A stretch of DNA of 64,000 bases from Myxococcales bacterium UBA1660 (lineage in GTDB: Bacteria > Myxococcota_A > Polyangia > Polyangiales > Houyiibacteriaceae): assembly GCA_002320815.1 (NCBI GenBank), contig DCLA01000123.1:21960-85959 (forward strand), written 5' to 3'. The notes under the pieces were generated by a model that was given only the letters and a program-made list of their open reading frames with translations, searched no databases and was not told the origin of the DNA. Below, in pieces: positions 7,514 through 16,577 of the stretch (positions are counted from its first letter, which is position 1; every line of letters begins with the position of its first letter). Position numbers and translations under genes: made by a program.

Positions 7514-10500
7514 TCAGCCCTCGCCGAGGTCGGCGAGGAACTCCTGGGCCTCCGCCAGCTCCGGGTCCTCGCTCTTGGCCTTGCGGGCCCAGAGCAGGGC
7601 GCGCCGACCCTCGCCGCGCTGGTGCGCGATGCGGGCCTGCATGAGGAAGGCCTGGGCCTTGGACATCGGGCCGTCTTCCTTGCTCAGGGTGATGGCTCGC
7701 AGGGCACCGAGGGCCACGTCGAGCTCGCCCAGGTCGTAGGCGATGCGCGCGACGCGGGCGGCGGCGCTCATGTTGTTCTTGTCGCTCTCGACCGCGGCGT
7801 CGAGCCACTGCATCTCGAGGTTCCGGTCCCCGGCGGCGGAGGCCAGGTTGGCCATCCGCTCCTGGAGCTCGCTCAGCTCGGGGCTGCGCCGCTTGGGGTG
7901 GTTCTGGATGGCCTGCTCGAGGAGCTCGCCGGCCTCCGAGAAGTACTGGGCGCCGATGTAGCCGTCGGCCAGGAGGACCAGGGTCTCGTGGTCGTCGGGC
8001 TTCGCCTGCGCCGCCTGGGCCAGCGCGGGGAGCGCCGCCTCGGCGTCGTTCTCGCGCTCGATGAGGATCTTGCCGGCCTCGCGGCTCAGCGTGAAGGCCC
8101 GCTCCGGGTCGCTCTCGCCGACCATCGAGGCCTCGTGGAGCAGGAGGTTGGCGAGCTCGCGGTTGGCGCCGATCTCGTCGTAGAGCCGCTTCAGCCGCTC
8201 GCGGACCTCGTCGGATTCGGGCTGCAGCCCGGCGACGTACTCCAGACCGCTCCGGGCCTCGGGGCCCATGCCGGCGGCCTCGCAGGAGTCGGCGAGGAGG
8301 AGCGCCATGTGCACCTGCTCCTCGCCCTCGGTGAGGGGCAGCAGGCGGGCGGCGGCGTTGGCCACCCCGGCCCAGTTGCTGCTGGCGCGGTCGATGTCCC
8401 GGAGTCGCTCGAGGGCCTCTCGGTCCTCGGTGGCTTCCTCGGTCCACGCGGCCAGCTCGTTCCGCGCTTCCTCGGCTTCGCCGGCCGCCTGGAGCACCTC
8501 GAAGAGGCGCATCACGTGGGGCCGGCGAGCCTCGCCGTCGGAGGCGTCGCGGGCTCGGCGGAGCGCGCCGACGAGGTCGGTCGCGACGGCGCCGGGCGCG
8601 ATGGCGTAGGCGGCCTCGAGGTCGTCGATGGCGTCCGAGACCTTCGACATGCCGAGGCGCAGGATGGCCCGCGAGCGCAGCAGGTGCGCGTAGGTCTCGT
8701 CTTCGGCGTCGTGGCCTTCGAGGGCGGAGCCGACCTCCTCGATGGCTTGCTCCTGCTGACCGGCGGCCTGTAGCGCTTCGACGAGCTCGCCGAGGATCTC
8801 GACGCTCCCGGTGGCCTCACGGGCCTGGCGGAGCATCTCGACCGCGGCGCCGGGGTTGCCGAGCTGGTCGCGCTGGATGGTGGCCGCCTCGCGCACCTTG
8901 GCGATGGAGGCGCTCTGGTCCGCCTGGAGGCGGACCGACTCGAGGGTCAGGAACTCGGCCAGGGGCTCCCAGGCCTCCTGCTCGCGGTAGGTGGCCTCGA
9001 GGCGTTCGCGGATGTCTTCGTCCTCGGGGTTGCCCTCGTAGCCCAGCCGGAGCGCACGGATCATCCCGTCCGGCTCCTCGAGCTGCTGCCAGTCTTCGTA
9101 GAGCTCCCGGGCCAGGCGCGAGGCGTCCTCGCCGGTCTCGATGGCCAGGAGCTTCTCCCGGACGTGGGCGCGCTCGCTGGGGTCGTCCTCCTCGCGGAGG
9201 AGCTGCAGGTAGGCGCTGATCACGCCGCGGTCCCGGGGGACCCAGTCGAGGGCCCGGCGGTAGACGTCCAGGGCGTCCTCGCGCTCGACCTTCTCCAGGA
9301 GGGTGCCCAGCTTCAGCGAGAGCTCCGCGATGGTGTCCAGGTCCTCGTTGTCCCGGGCCACGTCGAGCTGGCTCTGGTAGAGCTCGACCAGGTCCTCGTC
9401 GTAGCCGCTCTGCTCGTAGAGCGAGGCCAGCTTCTGGGCCGCGACCTGGTCCTCCGGGTCCTCCTCGAGGATGGCCTTGAGGACGTCGACGGCGTCGAAC
9501 TCGCGGCCGTCGGTGGCCATCAGCCACTCGGCCTGGACCATCCGAGCCGCGTTGCGCCGCTGCGGGTCCAGGAGCCCATCGACCAGGGTCGAGACCAGGT
9601 CGTTGAGCCGGTCGGCGTCGCCGCGCTTCTGGTAGACCGCCAGGAGCGGGCGCCAGATGGTCTCGTCCATGGGGTCCGGCTCGAGGAGCCGCTCGTAGAG
9701 CTCGGCGGCGACCTGGAGGTCACCCCCGGGGCCGGCGGCCATCTTGGCGAGTTGCACCTCGAGCTCGCGGCGCTCGTCGTCGTGCTCGGCGGTCTCGATG
9801 ACCTTCTGCATCAGCTCCATCGCGCGCTCGGCGTCGCCTTCTTCGAAGCGACGGGAGGCCAGGGCCTCCAGGGCCCAGCGGCCGGCGATGGGGCCTTCCT
9901 CGGAGTGCTCGGCCACGTCCACCGCGCGGCGGAGGAGCGCGTCGAGGCGACCGGGCTCGATGGGATCGGCGACGATGACCTCTTCGCCGTCCTCGCTCGC
10001 CGGCTGCGGGAGGAGCGAGCGCGCCTTCTCCACGGCCTCGCGGACCTGCGGGAGGGTGGCTTCCACCCGGAACGCGCGGCGCTCGAGGAAGGTGAGCAGG
10101 AGGTGGTCGTCGCTCGCGTCGCGGGCGATCTCCTCGTAGAGGCGCATCGCTTCGGTGTGACCCATGGGCGGCGGCCGGTGGGACACCCGGGTCTCCTCGC
10201 CGACGGCGGCGGGGGGGCGGATGGAGCCACCGGACCGACTCACGGCGACGTCGAGGTGCGGCGCCAGGTCGGCGTGCCGCGGGTCGGCGTCGAAGGCCTG
10301 CCGCGCGATCTCCACGGCCTCCTCGAGGGCGGCCGGGTCCCGCAGGAGGATCGAGGCCAGCTGGTGCAGGGCGTCGGCGCGGGTCTGCTCCTTGAGCTTC
10401 TCCACGGCGATGAGCTCCCGCAGGACCCGGCGCTGCAGCCCCTGGTCGTCGCGGGCGGCGCCCACCCGGGCCAGCGCGACCCAGGCGGTGACGGGCTCGT

Positions 10501-13500
10501 CGGTGACCGACTCGGCGCGGCCGTAGAGGCTGGTCGCCGCGTCGAGGTCACCGCGGGACTCGCGGAGCTCGCCGAGGCGGACCAGGAGCCGCGCCTGAAG
10601 CTTGGCGTCCTCTTCGCGGCGGTGGCTCTCGATGAGCCGCTCCAGGACCGCGGCGTAGCCCTCGGCGTCGAGGCCCTCGTTGATCATCCGCTGGATGGCG
10701 TCGTGGACCTCGGGGACGGCCGGGTCGGCCTCGATGGACTCGAGGCGCCGCTTCATGGCGTCCTGGATTCGGCCGAGGGCCTCCAGGTCGTCGCCCATGC
10801 GGGCCAGGAGCGCCGCCTTGGAGGTCTCCGAGTCGGTGAGGGCCAGCCGGCGCTCGAGGGCGATCAGGGCCAGCTCGCGCTCGTCGCGCTCCACCAGGGC
10901 GTCCCGGAAGCGGAAGGCCTCGGCGTCCTCGCCGGCGGCCGCCTCGAGGGCGGACTCGCGGAGATCGTTCGCCTGGTCCTGGTCGTCGCGGGCGGCGGCC
11001 AGGGCGCTCAGCTCGTAGAGCACCTCGGCGCTGCCGACGTCGACCTCGTCCTTCGGGCCGCGGCGGCGGACCGTCATCAAGAGGGCGCGGAAGGCCTTCT
11101 CGGCCTTGTCGTGCTGGCCGGCCTCGACGGCCAGGCGCGCGCTCTGCTGGAGCAGCTTGGCGTCGGCCATGGCCATCTTGGTCGCGTTCTCGAGCTGCTC
11201 CAGGGCGCCGTCGAGGTCGCCCTGGGCCCGGGCCACCTGGCCCAGCATCGCGTGGACCTGGGCGCGCTCGGCGCTCCGGCGGCGTCCGTAGCTCTCGATG
11301 ACCGAGCTGAGGATCTCGCGGGCCTCGTCGAGCTCGCCGCCGTCGCGGAGACCCTCGGCGAGCATGAGCTTCAGGTTCCGGTCGTCGGGCGCGTGCTCGC
11401 GGGCCTTGCGCAGGATCGGGATCGCCTCGGCGGGCTTGCCGATGCGGTCGCGGAAGAGCTCGGCGGACTCGCGGGCGAAGGCGAGGACACGGTCCGGGTC
11501 CGTGGCGTGCTCGGCGGAGTCGGCGAGGACCCGCGCCAGGGGCTCGAACTGCTGCTCCCCGCGGTAGTGGTCGGCGAGGACCGAGCGGAGGTCGTCACGG
11601 GTGGGCGCGTCGTAGCGGGCCTGCTCGAGGACCTCGGCGGCGCGCTCGGAGCGGCCAGCGGCGAAGAGGCTCCGGGCGAGCTCGAGGGCGACGTCGGCCT
11701 TCTCGTCGTCGCCGGCGACGGCGAGGCGGCGCTCGAGCCAGCGGGCGGCGGCGGCGTGCTCGCCCCGGTCGCGCTGGATGCGGGCGAGGGCGTCCAGGGC
11801 GCCGACGTCTTCGGGGGCCACGTCGACCACGCGGCGGTGCGCCTCGAGGGCGCGCTCCACGTCGCCGAGAGGACCCTCGGCGAGCTCCGCGACGCGACCC
11901 CAGAGGTGCGCGGCGCGGTCGGCCTCGAGGAGCTCGGCCTGCTGACCGAAGAGGTCGGCGAGGGCCTCGTTGTCGCGGCGCTCCTGGAGGATCTTCTCCA
12001 GGGTCTCCAGCGAGGCGTCGTGGCCCGGGCGCTCCCGGAGGTTGGCGCGGAGGGCCTCGATGCGGCCGCCGCGACGCTCGACCTCGGTGACGAGCTGCGC
12101 GATCTCCAGGCGGAGCTCGATGCGGCGGTCCGGGTCGTCGGTGGCTTCGAGCTCGCGGCGGCGGAGCCCGAGGAGCTCGGCGTGCCGCTCCTGCTCGGCG
12201 TAGAGGTCACCCAGGGCGCGCAGGGCCGCGGCGTCCGCCGGGTCCTTCTCCAGGACCTCGCGGTAGAGCGCGGTGGCGCGGGCCTTGGCGTCGATCTCGA
12301 TGGCCTTCTCGGCCGCGGCCCGCAGGTGGGTGGCCTGCTCCTCGGGCGCGAAGGGGAGCCGCGCGAGGGCGATGCGGAAGGGCACCAGCTCGGCCGCGTC
12401 GGTGACGTGGTCGGTGAGCAGTGCGCCGGCGGCGAAGCGGGCCTCGCCTTCCGGCTTGCGGTCGCCGCTCGCGGCCCGGCCGGTGGACCAGAGCCCCGCG
12501 GCCCGCTCGTAGAGGGCTTCCAGCCGCTGGCGCGCGTCGGCGGCCTCGGCGTGGACGTTGGCGATCTCGCGCAGCGCGTCCAGGTCGGAGGGCTGCGCGT
12601 CGGCGAGGCGCTCGAGGGTCGCGACCAGGCCGTCGGAGCCGGCCTGCCGCTGGACGGCGGCGAGGTGCCCGAGGATCTCCACCGGGGTGTGCGGGTGGGC
12701 GCTGGCCGCGCGAAGGGACGCCTCGGCGTCCTCGAGGCGCTCGGTGGTCTCTCCGAGCCGCGCCACCTTGGCAGCGAGGTCGGCGCGCAGCGGGCGCTTG
12801 CCGAGGGCGGCGATCATCGCGTCGAAGGCGCCGGTGGCGTCCTCGAGGCGCTCTTCGCGGAGGTTGGCTTCCCGCTGCCGGAGGACCACGGAGCGCTCCG
12901 GATCCTGGGCGGCCTCGGCGGCGGCGCGGAAGGCGTCGGCGGCGGCGGTGTGGTCGCCGGCGGCGTCGGCGAGGGCCACCACGCGGACCTCGAGGCGCTC
13001 GTCGGCCGGGGCCAGCGCGAACGCGCGGGACACCGAGCCCAGAGCGGCGCCCGCGGAGCCGGCGCGGTGCTCCTGGAGGTCGGCGGCCTGGACCAGCAGC
13101 TCCACCCGGCGCGGGGCGCTCGGGGCCACGTCGAGGCGGGTGTCCAGGAGCGCGAGGAGGGGCTCCCACTCGTCGGTGGACTGGTAGCTCTTGGCCAGGG
13201 CTTCGACGGCTTCGGCGCGGGTGCTCTCCACCTCGGCGAGCTGGGCCAGACCCTGCCGGGCGCGCTCGTGGCGGACGTCGGCCTCCAGCGCGCGCCGGTA
13301 GGCGCGGACGGCGTCCTCGGGGCGACCGAGCGCGGAGGCGAAGGTGTCTCCCTGGGAGGCGCGGAGCTCGGCCAGATGGGCGTCCTCGCGCTGGCTCGCG
13401 CGCTCCAGCACCTGGGCTCGCTCCTCCCAGCGCTCGGCGCGGCCGTAGAGGTCGACCAAGGCGTCGACGACGTCGGCCGTCTCGCCGTAGGAGGCGCCGA

Positions 13501-15112
13501 TCTCGTTCCAGCTCGTGATGGCCTCGTCGACGGCGTCGAGGGGACCCGCCTGGACCGCGGCCATGCGCGCGAGGTCGGCGCGGCGCTGGTAGGGCGGCAC
13601 CCCGGACTCGGCGCGCCGGCGGAGCGCCTGGGCGAGCTCGCCGTGGCGCTCTTCGTTCTCCAGGAGCCCGATGATCTCTTCGAGGGCGAAGAAATCCTTG
13701 GGGTCGGCGACGAGCGCCTGCTCCCAGGCGCCCAGGGCCCGGTCGGTGTGCCCGAGGACGGCGGCGAGGCGCGCGGCCTCGGCGAGGGCCTCGCGGCGCT
13801 CCGCCTTGTCGGTCTCGAGCTGCGCGATCCGCTCGAGGACGTCCAGGCGCTCCTCCGAGCGTTCGACGCGGCCGAGGAGGTCCGCGAGGCGGCGGGCGGC
13901 GCTCTTCGAGGCGTCGGCGTCGAGCTCGGGCTCGGCGAGGATCGACTGGAGCTGGGAGATGGCCTGCTCGAGGTCGTTCTGGTCGACCAGGAAGCTCGAG
14001 GCCGCCAAACGCAGGCGCGCCCGGTCCGAGGCTTCGCTCGCTTCGGTGGCGGCGAGGAGGACCAGCTCCACGAAGCGGGGGAAGGCGACGGCCTTGCGGG
14101 CCAGGCCGAGGGCCTGGTCGAAGGTCTCGATGCTGCTGGGGTCCAGGCGCAGGACCGCGCCGACGTGCTCGAGGGCGCCGGCCGGGTCGCTCTCGGTCAT
14201 CCGCGCGGCGGCGTCGCGGTGGAGACCCACGCGCTCCGAAGGATCGGCGAGGGCGAGGGCGGTCTCCAGGGTCCCGAGGACGTCGCTGTGCCGGTTCTCG
14301 GCGTCGTAGCGCGCCCGGAGGAGCGAGAGGGCCTGGCGGCGCGAGTCCGAGGGGGCCTCTTCGTCACGCGCGATGCGCTCGAGCATGGCCACGGTGCCGC
14401 TCGCGTCGTCGCCGCCGTCCTCGAGGAGCGCCTGGAGCTCGCCGATGGCGTCGGCGGGCCGGTGGAGCTTGTCGAAGAGGGTCTCGGCGATGCGCAGGCG
14501 GAGCTGGCGGGCGTCCTCCTCGCTGGCGTCCTCGGTCTGACGGCGCCAGAGGCCGACGAGGTCTTCCCAGCGCTCCTGCCGCTCGAGGAGGCGCTCGAGG
14601 GAAGAGGCCAGGCCACGATCCTTGGGACGCAGGTCGAGGAGCTGGAGGAGATAGTCGACCGCGCGGTCCTGGCGACCGGCGAAGTCCTTGGCGGTCTGGG
14701 CGGCTTCCTCGAGGAGGTTCGCCTTGCGGTGGGTGTCCGCGCAGCGGTCGATCTCGCGGTCGTAGAGGGCCAGCAGATCGTCCCAGCGCTCGGCGACGGT
14801 GTGGACGACGGTCAGCCGCTGGAAGGCCCACACGCTGGCGGTGGGATCGACCTCGAGCACCCGGGCGAGACACTCGACGAGGACCGGCGAGTCCTCGCCG
14901 AACCACTCCTCGTGGAACTGCACGGCGCGCTGCGCGACCTGCGGGGCGACGTCACCGGAGAGGTCCTGACCGAGCACCTCGCGGTAGAGCGCCGCGACCT
15001 CGTCGGGCCGCTGACTCGAGGCGGCGAGATCTTCGAGGCGGTCCCAGGCAGCGTCGTCCTCGGGAGCGCTCCGGACCACTGCCGCTGTCTCGTCGAATAC
15101 CTCGTCTGCCAT
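7514..15112 (-). CDS. Giant TPR protein (2,532 residues)
   Basis: A very large, acidic, almost entirely helical protein of about 70 TPR-like helix pairs. There is no signal peptide or membrane segment, so it is predicted cytoplasmic. Recurring motifs include ERWDDLLALYDREID, ERWEDLVGLWRRQ, EWEPLLALLDTRL and EAWEPLAEFL, each within a DPSDxxALxxLAxLY-type repeat, plus linking AxARxLxALYREVLE segments. One Pro-rich break (SIRPPAAVGEE) near the middle may divide two solenoid arms. It is comparable in build to large TPR proteins of myxobacteria, such as AgmK of Myxococcus, that scaffold motility or envelope machines; homology to AgmK itself is not claimed. The ATG at 15112 has GGAGG just upstream. 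It probably has its own promoter in the 163-base gap behind it. No partner is identifiable from sequence alone. Confidence 0.88.
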   Translation of the reverse strand: MADEVFDETAAVVRSAPEDDAAWDRLEDLAASSQRPDEVAALYREVLGQDLSGDVAPQVAQRAVQFHEEWFGEDSPVLVECLARVLEVDPTASVWAFQRLTVVHTVAERWDDLLALYDREIDRCADTHRKANLLEEAAQTAKDFAGRQDRAVDYLLQLLDLRPKDRGLASSLERLLERQERWEDLVGLWRRQTEDASEEDARQLRLRIAETLFDKLHRPADAIGELQALLEDGGDDASGTVAMLERIARDEEAPSDSRRQALSLLRARYDAENRHSDVLGTLETALALADPSERVGLHRDAAARMTESDPAGALEHVGAVLRLDPSSIETFDQALGLARKAVAFPRFVELVLLAATEASEASDRARLRLAASSFLVDQNDLEQAISQLQSILAEPELDADASKSAARRLADLLGRVERSEERLDVLERIAQLETDKAERREALAEAARLAAVLGHTDRALGAWEQALVADPKDFFALEEIIGLLENEERHGELAQALRRRAESGVPPYQRRADLARMAAVQAGPLDAVDEAITSWNEIGASYGETADVVDALVDLYGRAERWEERAQVLERASQREDAHLAELRASQGDTFASALGRPEDAVRAYRRALEADVRHERARQGLAQLAEVESTRAEAVEALAKSYQSTDEWEPLLALLDTRLDVAPSAPRRVELLVQAADLQEHRAGSAGAALGSVSRAFALAPADERLEVRVVALADAAGDHTAAADAFRAAAEAAQDPERSVVLRQREANLREERLEDATGAFDAMIAALGKRPLRADLAAKVARLGETTERLEDAEASLRAASAHPHTPVEILGHLAAVQRQAGSDGLVATLERLADAQPSDLDALREIANVHAEAADARQRLEALYERAAGLWSTGRAASGDRKPEGEARFAAGALLTDHVTDAAELVPFRIALARLPFAPEEQATHLRAAAEKAIEIDAKARATALYREVLEKDPADAAALRALGDLYAEQERHAELLGLRRRELEATDDPDRRIELRLEIAQLVTEVERRGGRIEALRANLRERPGHDASLETLEKILQERRDNEALADLFGQQAELLEADRAAHLWGRVAELAEGPLGDVERALEAHRRVVDVAPEDVGALDALARIQRDRGEHAAAARWLERRLAVAGDDEKADVALELARSLFAAGRSERAAEVLEQARYDAPTRDDLRSVLADHYRGEQQFEPLARVLADSAEHATDPDRVLAFARESAELFRDRIGKPAEAIPILRKAREHAPDDRNLKLMLAEGLRDGGELDEAREILSSVIESYGRRRSAERAQVHAMLGQVARAQGDLDGALEQLENATKMAMADAKLLQQSARLAVEAGQHDKAEKAFRALLMTVRRRGPKDEVDVGSAEVLYELSALAAARDDQDQANDLRESALEAAAGEDAEAFRFRDALVERDERELALIALERRLALTDSETSKAALLARMGDDLEALGRIQDAMKRRLESIEADPAVPEVHDAIQRMINEGLDAEGYAAVLERLIESHRREEDAKLQARLLVRLGELRESRGDLDAATSLYGRAESVTDEPVTAWVALARVGAARDDQGLQRRVLRELIAVEKLKEQTRADALHQLASILLRDPAALEEAVEIARQAFDADPRHADLAPHLDVAVSRSGGSIRPPAAVGEETRVSHRPPPMGHTEAMRLYEEIARDASDDHLLLTFLERRAFRVEATLPQVREAVEKARSLLPQPASEDGEEVIVADPIEPGRLDALLRRAVDVAEHSEEGPIAGRWALEALASRRFEEGDAERAMELMQKVIETAEHDDERRELEVQLAKMAAGPGGDLQVAAELYERLLEPDPMDETIWRPLLAVYQKRGDADRLNDLVSTLVDGLLDPQRRNAARMVQAEWLMATDGREFDAVDVLKAILEEDPEDQVAAQKLASLYEQSGYDEDLVELYQSQLDVARDNEDLDTIAELSLKLGTLLEKVEREDALDVYRRALDWVPRDRGVISAYLQLLREEDDPSERAHVREKLLAIETGEDASRLARELYEDWQQLEEPDGMIRALRLGYEGNPEDEDIRERLEATYREQEAWEPLAEFLTLESVRLQADQSASIAKVREAATIQRDQLGNPGAAVEMLRQAREATGSVEILGELVEALQAAGQQEQAIEEVGSALEGHDAEDETYAHLLRSRAILRLGMSKVSDAIDDLEAAYAIAPGAVATDLVGALRRARDASDGEARRPHVMRLFEVLQAAGEAEEARNELAAWTEEATEDREALERLRDIDRASSNWAGVANAAARLLPLTEGEEQVHMALLLADSCEAAGMGPEARSGLEYVAGLQPESDEVRERLKRLYDEIGANRELANLLLHEASMVGESDPERAFTLSREAGKILIERENDAEAALPALAQAAQAKPDDHETLVLLADGYIGAQYFSEAGELLEQAIQNHPKRRSPELSELQERMANLASAAGDRNLEMQWLDAAVESDKNNMSAAARVARIAYDLGELDVALGALRAITLSKEDGPMSKAQAFLMQARIAHQRGEGRRALLWARKAKSEDPELAEAQEFLADLGEG

Positions 15113-15275
15113 GTCGTCCTCCGCCTGCGTTTCGAGACCAGCACGCGCTGGCCGGGTGGGGGACGGGTCCCGCCGTACCCCCGAGGGGTGGCGAGCATAT
15201 CGTGGATCGCGTTCCGATTGATCGCTCTTTTCGCGACGTTGGCGCGACGGTCGTTCGCTCCCGGGGGACGGCGGC

Positions 15276-16577
15276 TCAGCGCAGGATGGGCGCGGTGCGG
15301 ACGACCGCGCCCTGGTTCGCGGACAGCGCCGGGGTCGCGCGCTCCAGGGACCAGAACATCAGGTTCTCGGCGCCCGCGCCCGTGCACTCGTCGGGCGCGA
15401 AGGTCCCGTCGCCGTCGGCGTCGTCGGTGCACCGGGGCGTGTCCGGGAGAGGCTCCCGGGTCGACCCGTCGGATTCGGTCGGGTGGAAGAGACCCAGCGC
15501 GTGCCCGACCTCGTGGGCCAGCACCAGGCCCAGGGCGTCGCCGGCGTCGTCGGCGCCGACCACGACGCCGGCACCGGGGGCGCCGGGCATCGCCAGAGGG
15601 ATGGGGACGCCGCCGGTGAGGCCCAGGTAGTAGTCCACGTGCCGGACCAGGAAGACCGGGAGCCCTGGCGGGAGGCCGGCGCCGAGGCCGTGGAGCTCGG
15701 CGAGCTCGGGGAGGCGGCCGCGGTCCCCGTCGAGCACCGCGAGGCGCTCGGCGGGCGCGCCGGTCACGGGACGAAAACGGAGCTCGCCCAGCTCGAGGCC
15801 GGCGGCGGCGAGAGCCGCGCGCAGTGGGTCGAAGGTCGCGGCGACGGGCTCGTCGACGCCGACCAGGAACAGGTCCACGTCCAGGCGGGCGCCGGACCCG
15901 GCGGCGAAGACCCAGCGCTCGAAGCGGGCGGGGCTCTCGAAGACCACGGTGTGTTCCCGGTCCCAGTCGGTGTAGGCCGGGCCTCCGGGGAGGACCACGG
16001 TGAGCGCCGCGGGGTAGGGGACGTAGAAGGCGGCGACCGGCGCCGGGGTCGAGGGCCCGAGCGCCGTGACGTCGTAGAGCGGGCTTCCGCCGATGAGCCG
16101 GAGAGGCGGGGGCGGGTCGGCGCAGACCGGGACCAAGATCTGGTGGGCGTCGGCGGGGGCGGCCGGCAGGGACACCGCCGAGGCCGGGTCCAGGGCCGCG
16201 GCGGCGAGCGCCGGGAGGCTCGCCTTCGGGGCGCAGGTGGTCACCGTCGTCGCCGAGCGCAGGGTCCAGTGGGCGGCGCATCGCTCGCCCGCGCCGCAGT
16301 CGGTCTCGTCCCCGCAGGGCTCGGTGCACCGGCCGCTCACGAGACAGAGCCCGGTCGCGCAGTCGGTGGCCGCGGTACACGCGGCGCCGCTCGGCGCGCC
16401 CGTCGCGCCGCGGCAGGCGAGCGCATCTCCGTCACTGCCGCAGACCTCCCCCTCGGCGCAGTCGGCGGCGCGGGTGCAGGAGCCTTCGTTGTCGGGCGGA
16501 GGACAGGGCGCGGCGTCGTCGTCGCCGCAGCTCGCCCCCAGGGCGAGCAGGAGGATCACTCCAGCGAGGCGAGCCAC
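15276..16577 (-). CDS. Secreted metzincin-type zinc metalloprotease lipoprotein
   Basis: A 433-residue exported protein. The signal GVILLLALGASC gives a lipidated Cys, followed by an acidic stretch and Cys-rich repeats (CTRAADCAEGEVCGS, CTAATDCATGLCL, CGDETDCGAGERC). The C-terminal domain has the metzincin zinc site HEVGHALGLFH (HExxHxxGxxH) and a downstream Met-turn candidate LMFWS. It should be a surface-anchored or released endopeptidase, possibly in prey or protein degradation. GTG 16577 is chosen because it gives an Arg-containing signal peptide; a second GTG at 16559, overlapping the upstream stop as GTGA, would shorten the signal by six residues. Overlap with the upstream TPR gene indicates co-transcription. 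The exact peptidase family is unresolved. Confidence 0.82.
   Translation of the reverse strand: MARLAGVILLLALGASCGDDDAAPCPPPDNEGSCTRAADCAEGEVCGSDGDALACRGATGAPSGAACTAATDCATGLCLVSGRCTEPCGDETDCGAGERCAAHWTLRSATTVTTCAPKASLPALAAAALDPASAVSLPAAPADAHQILVPVCADPPPPLRLIGGSPLYDVTALGPSTPAPVAAFYVPYPAALTVVLPGGPAYTDWDREHTVVFESPARFERWVFAAGSGARLDVDLFLVGVDEPVAATFDPLRAALAAAGLELGELRFRPVTGAPAERLAVLDGDRGRLPELAELHGLGAGLPPGLPVFLVRHVDYYLGLTGGVPIPLAMPGAPGAGVVVGADDAGDALGLVLAHEVGHALGLFHPTESDGSTREPLPDTPRCTDDADGDGTFAPDECTGAGAENLMFWSLERATPALSANQGAVVRTAPILR

Noticed and set aside
9164..15619. Very long plus-strand open frame opposite the giant TPR gene
   Set aside because: It is an antisense shadow caused by high GC; its protein is Gly/Leu/Val/Arg-rich low complexity without domains, while the minus strand encodes clear TPR repeats.
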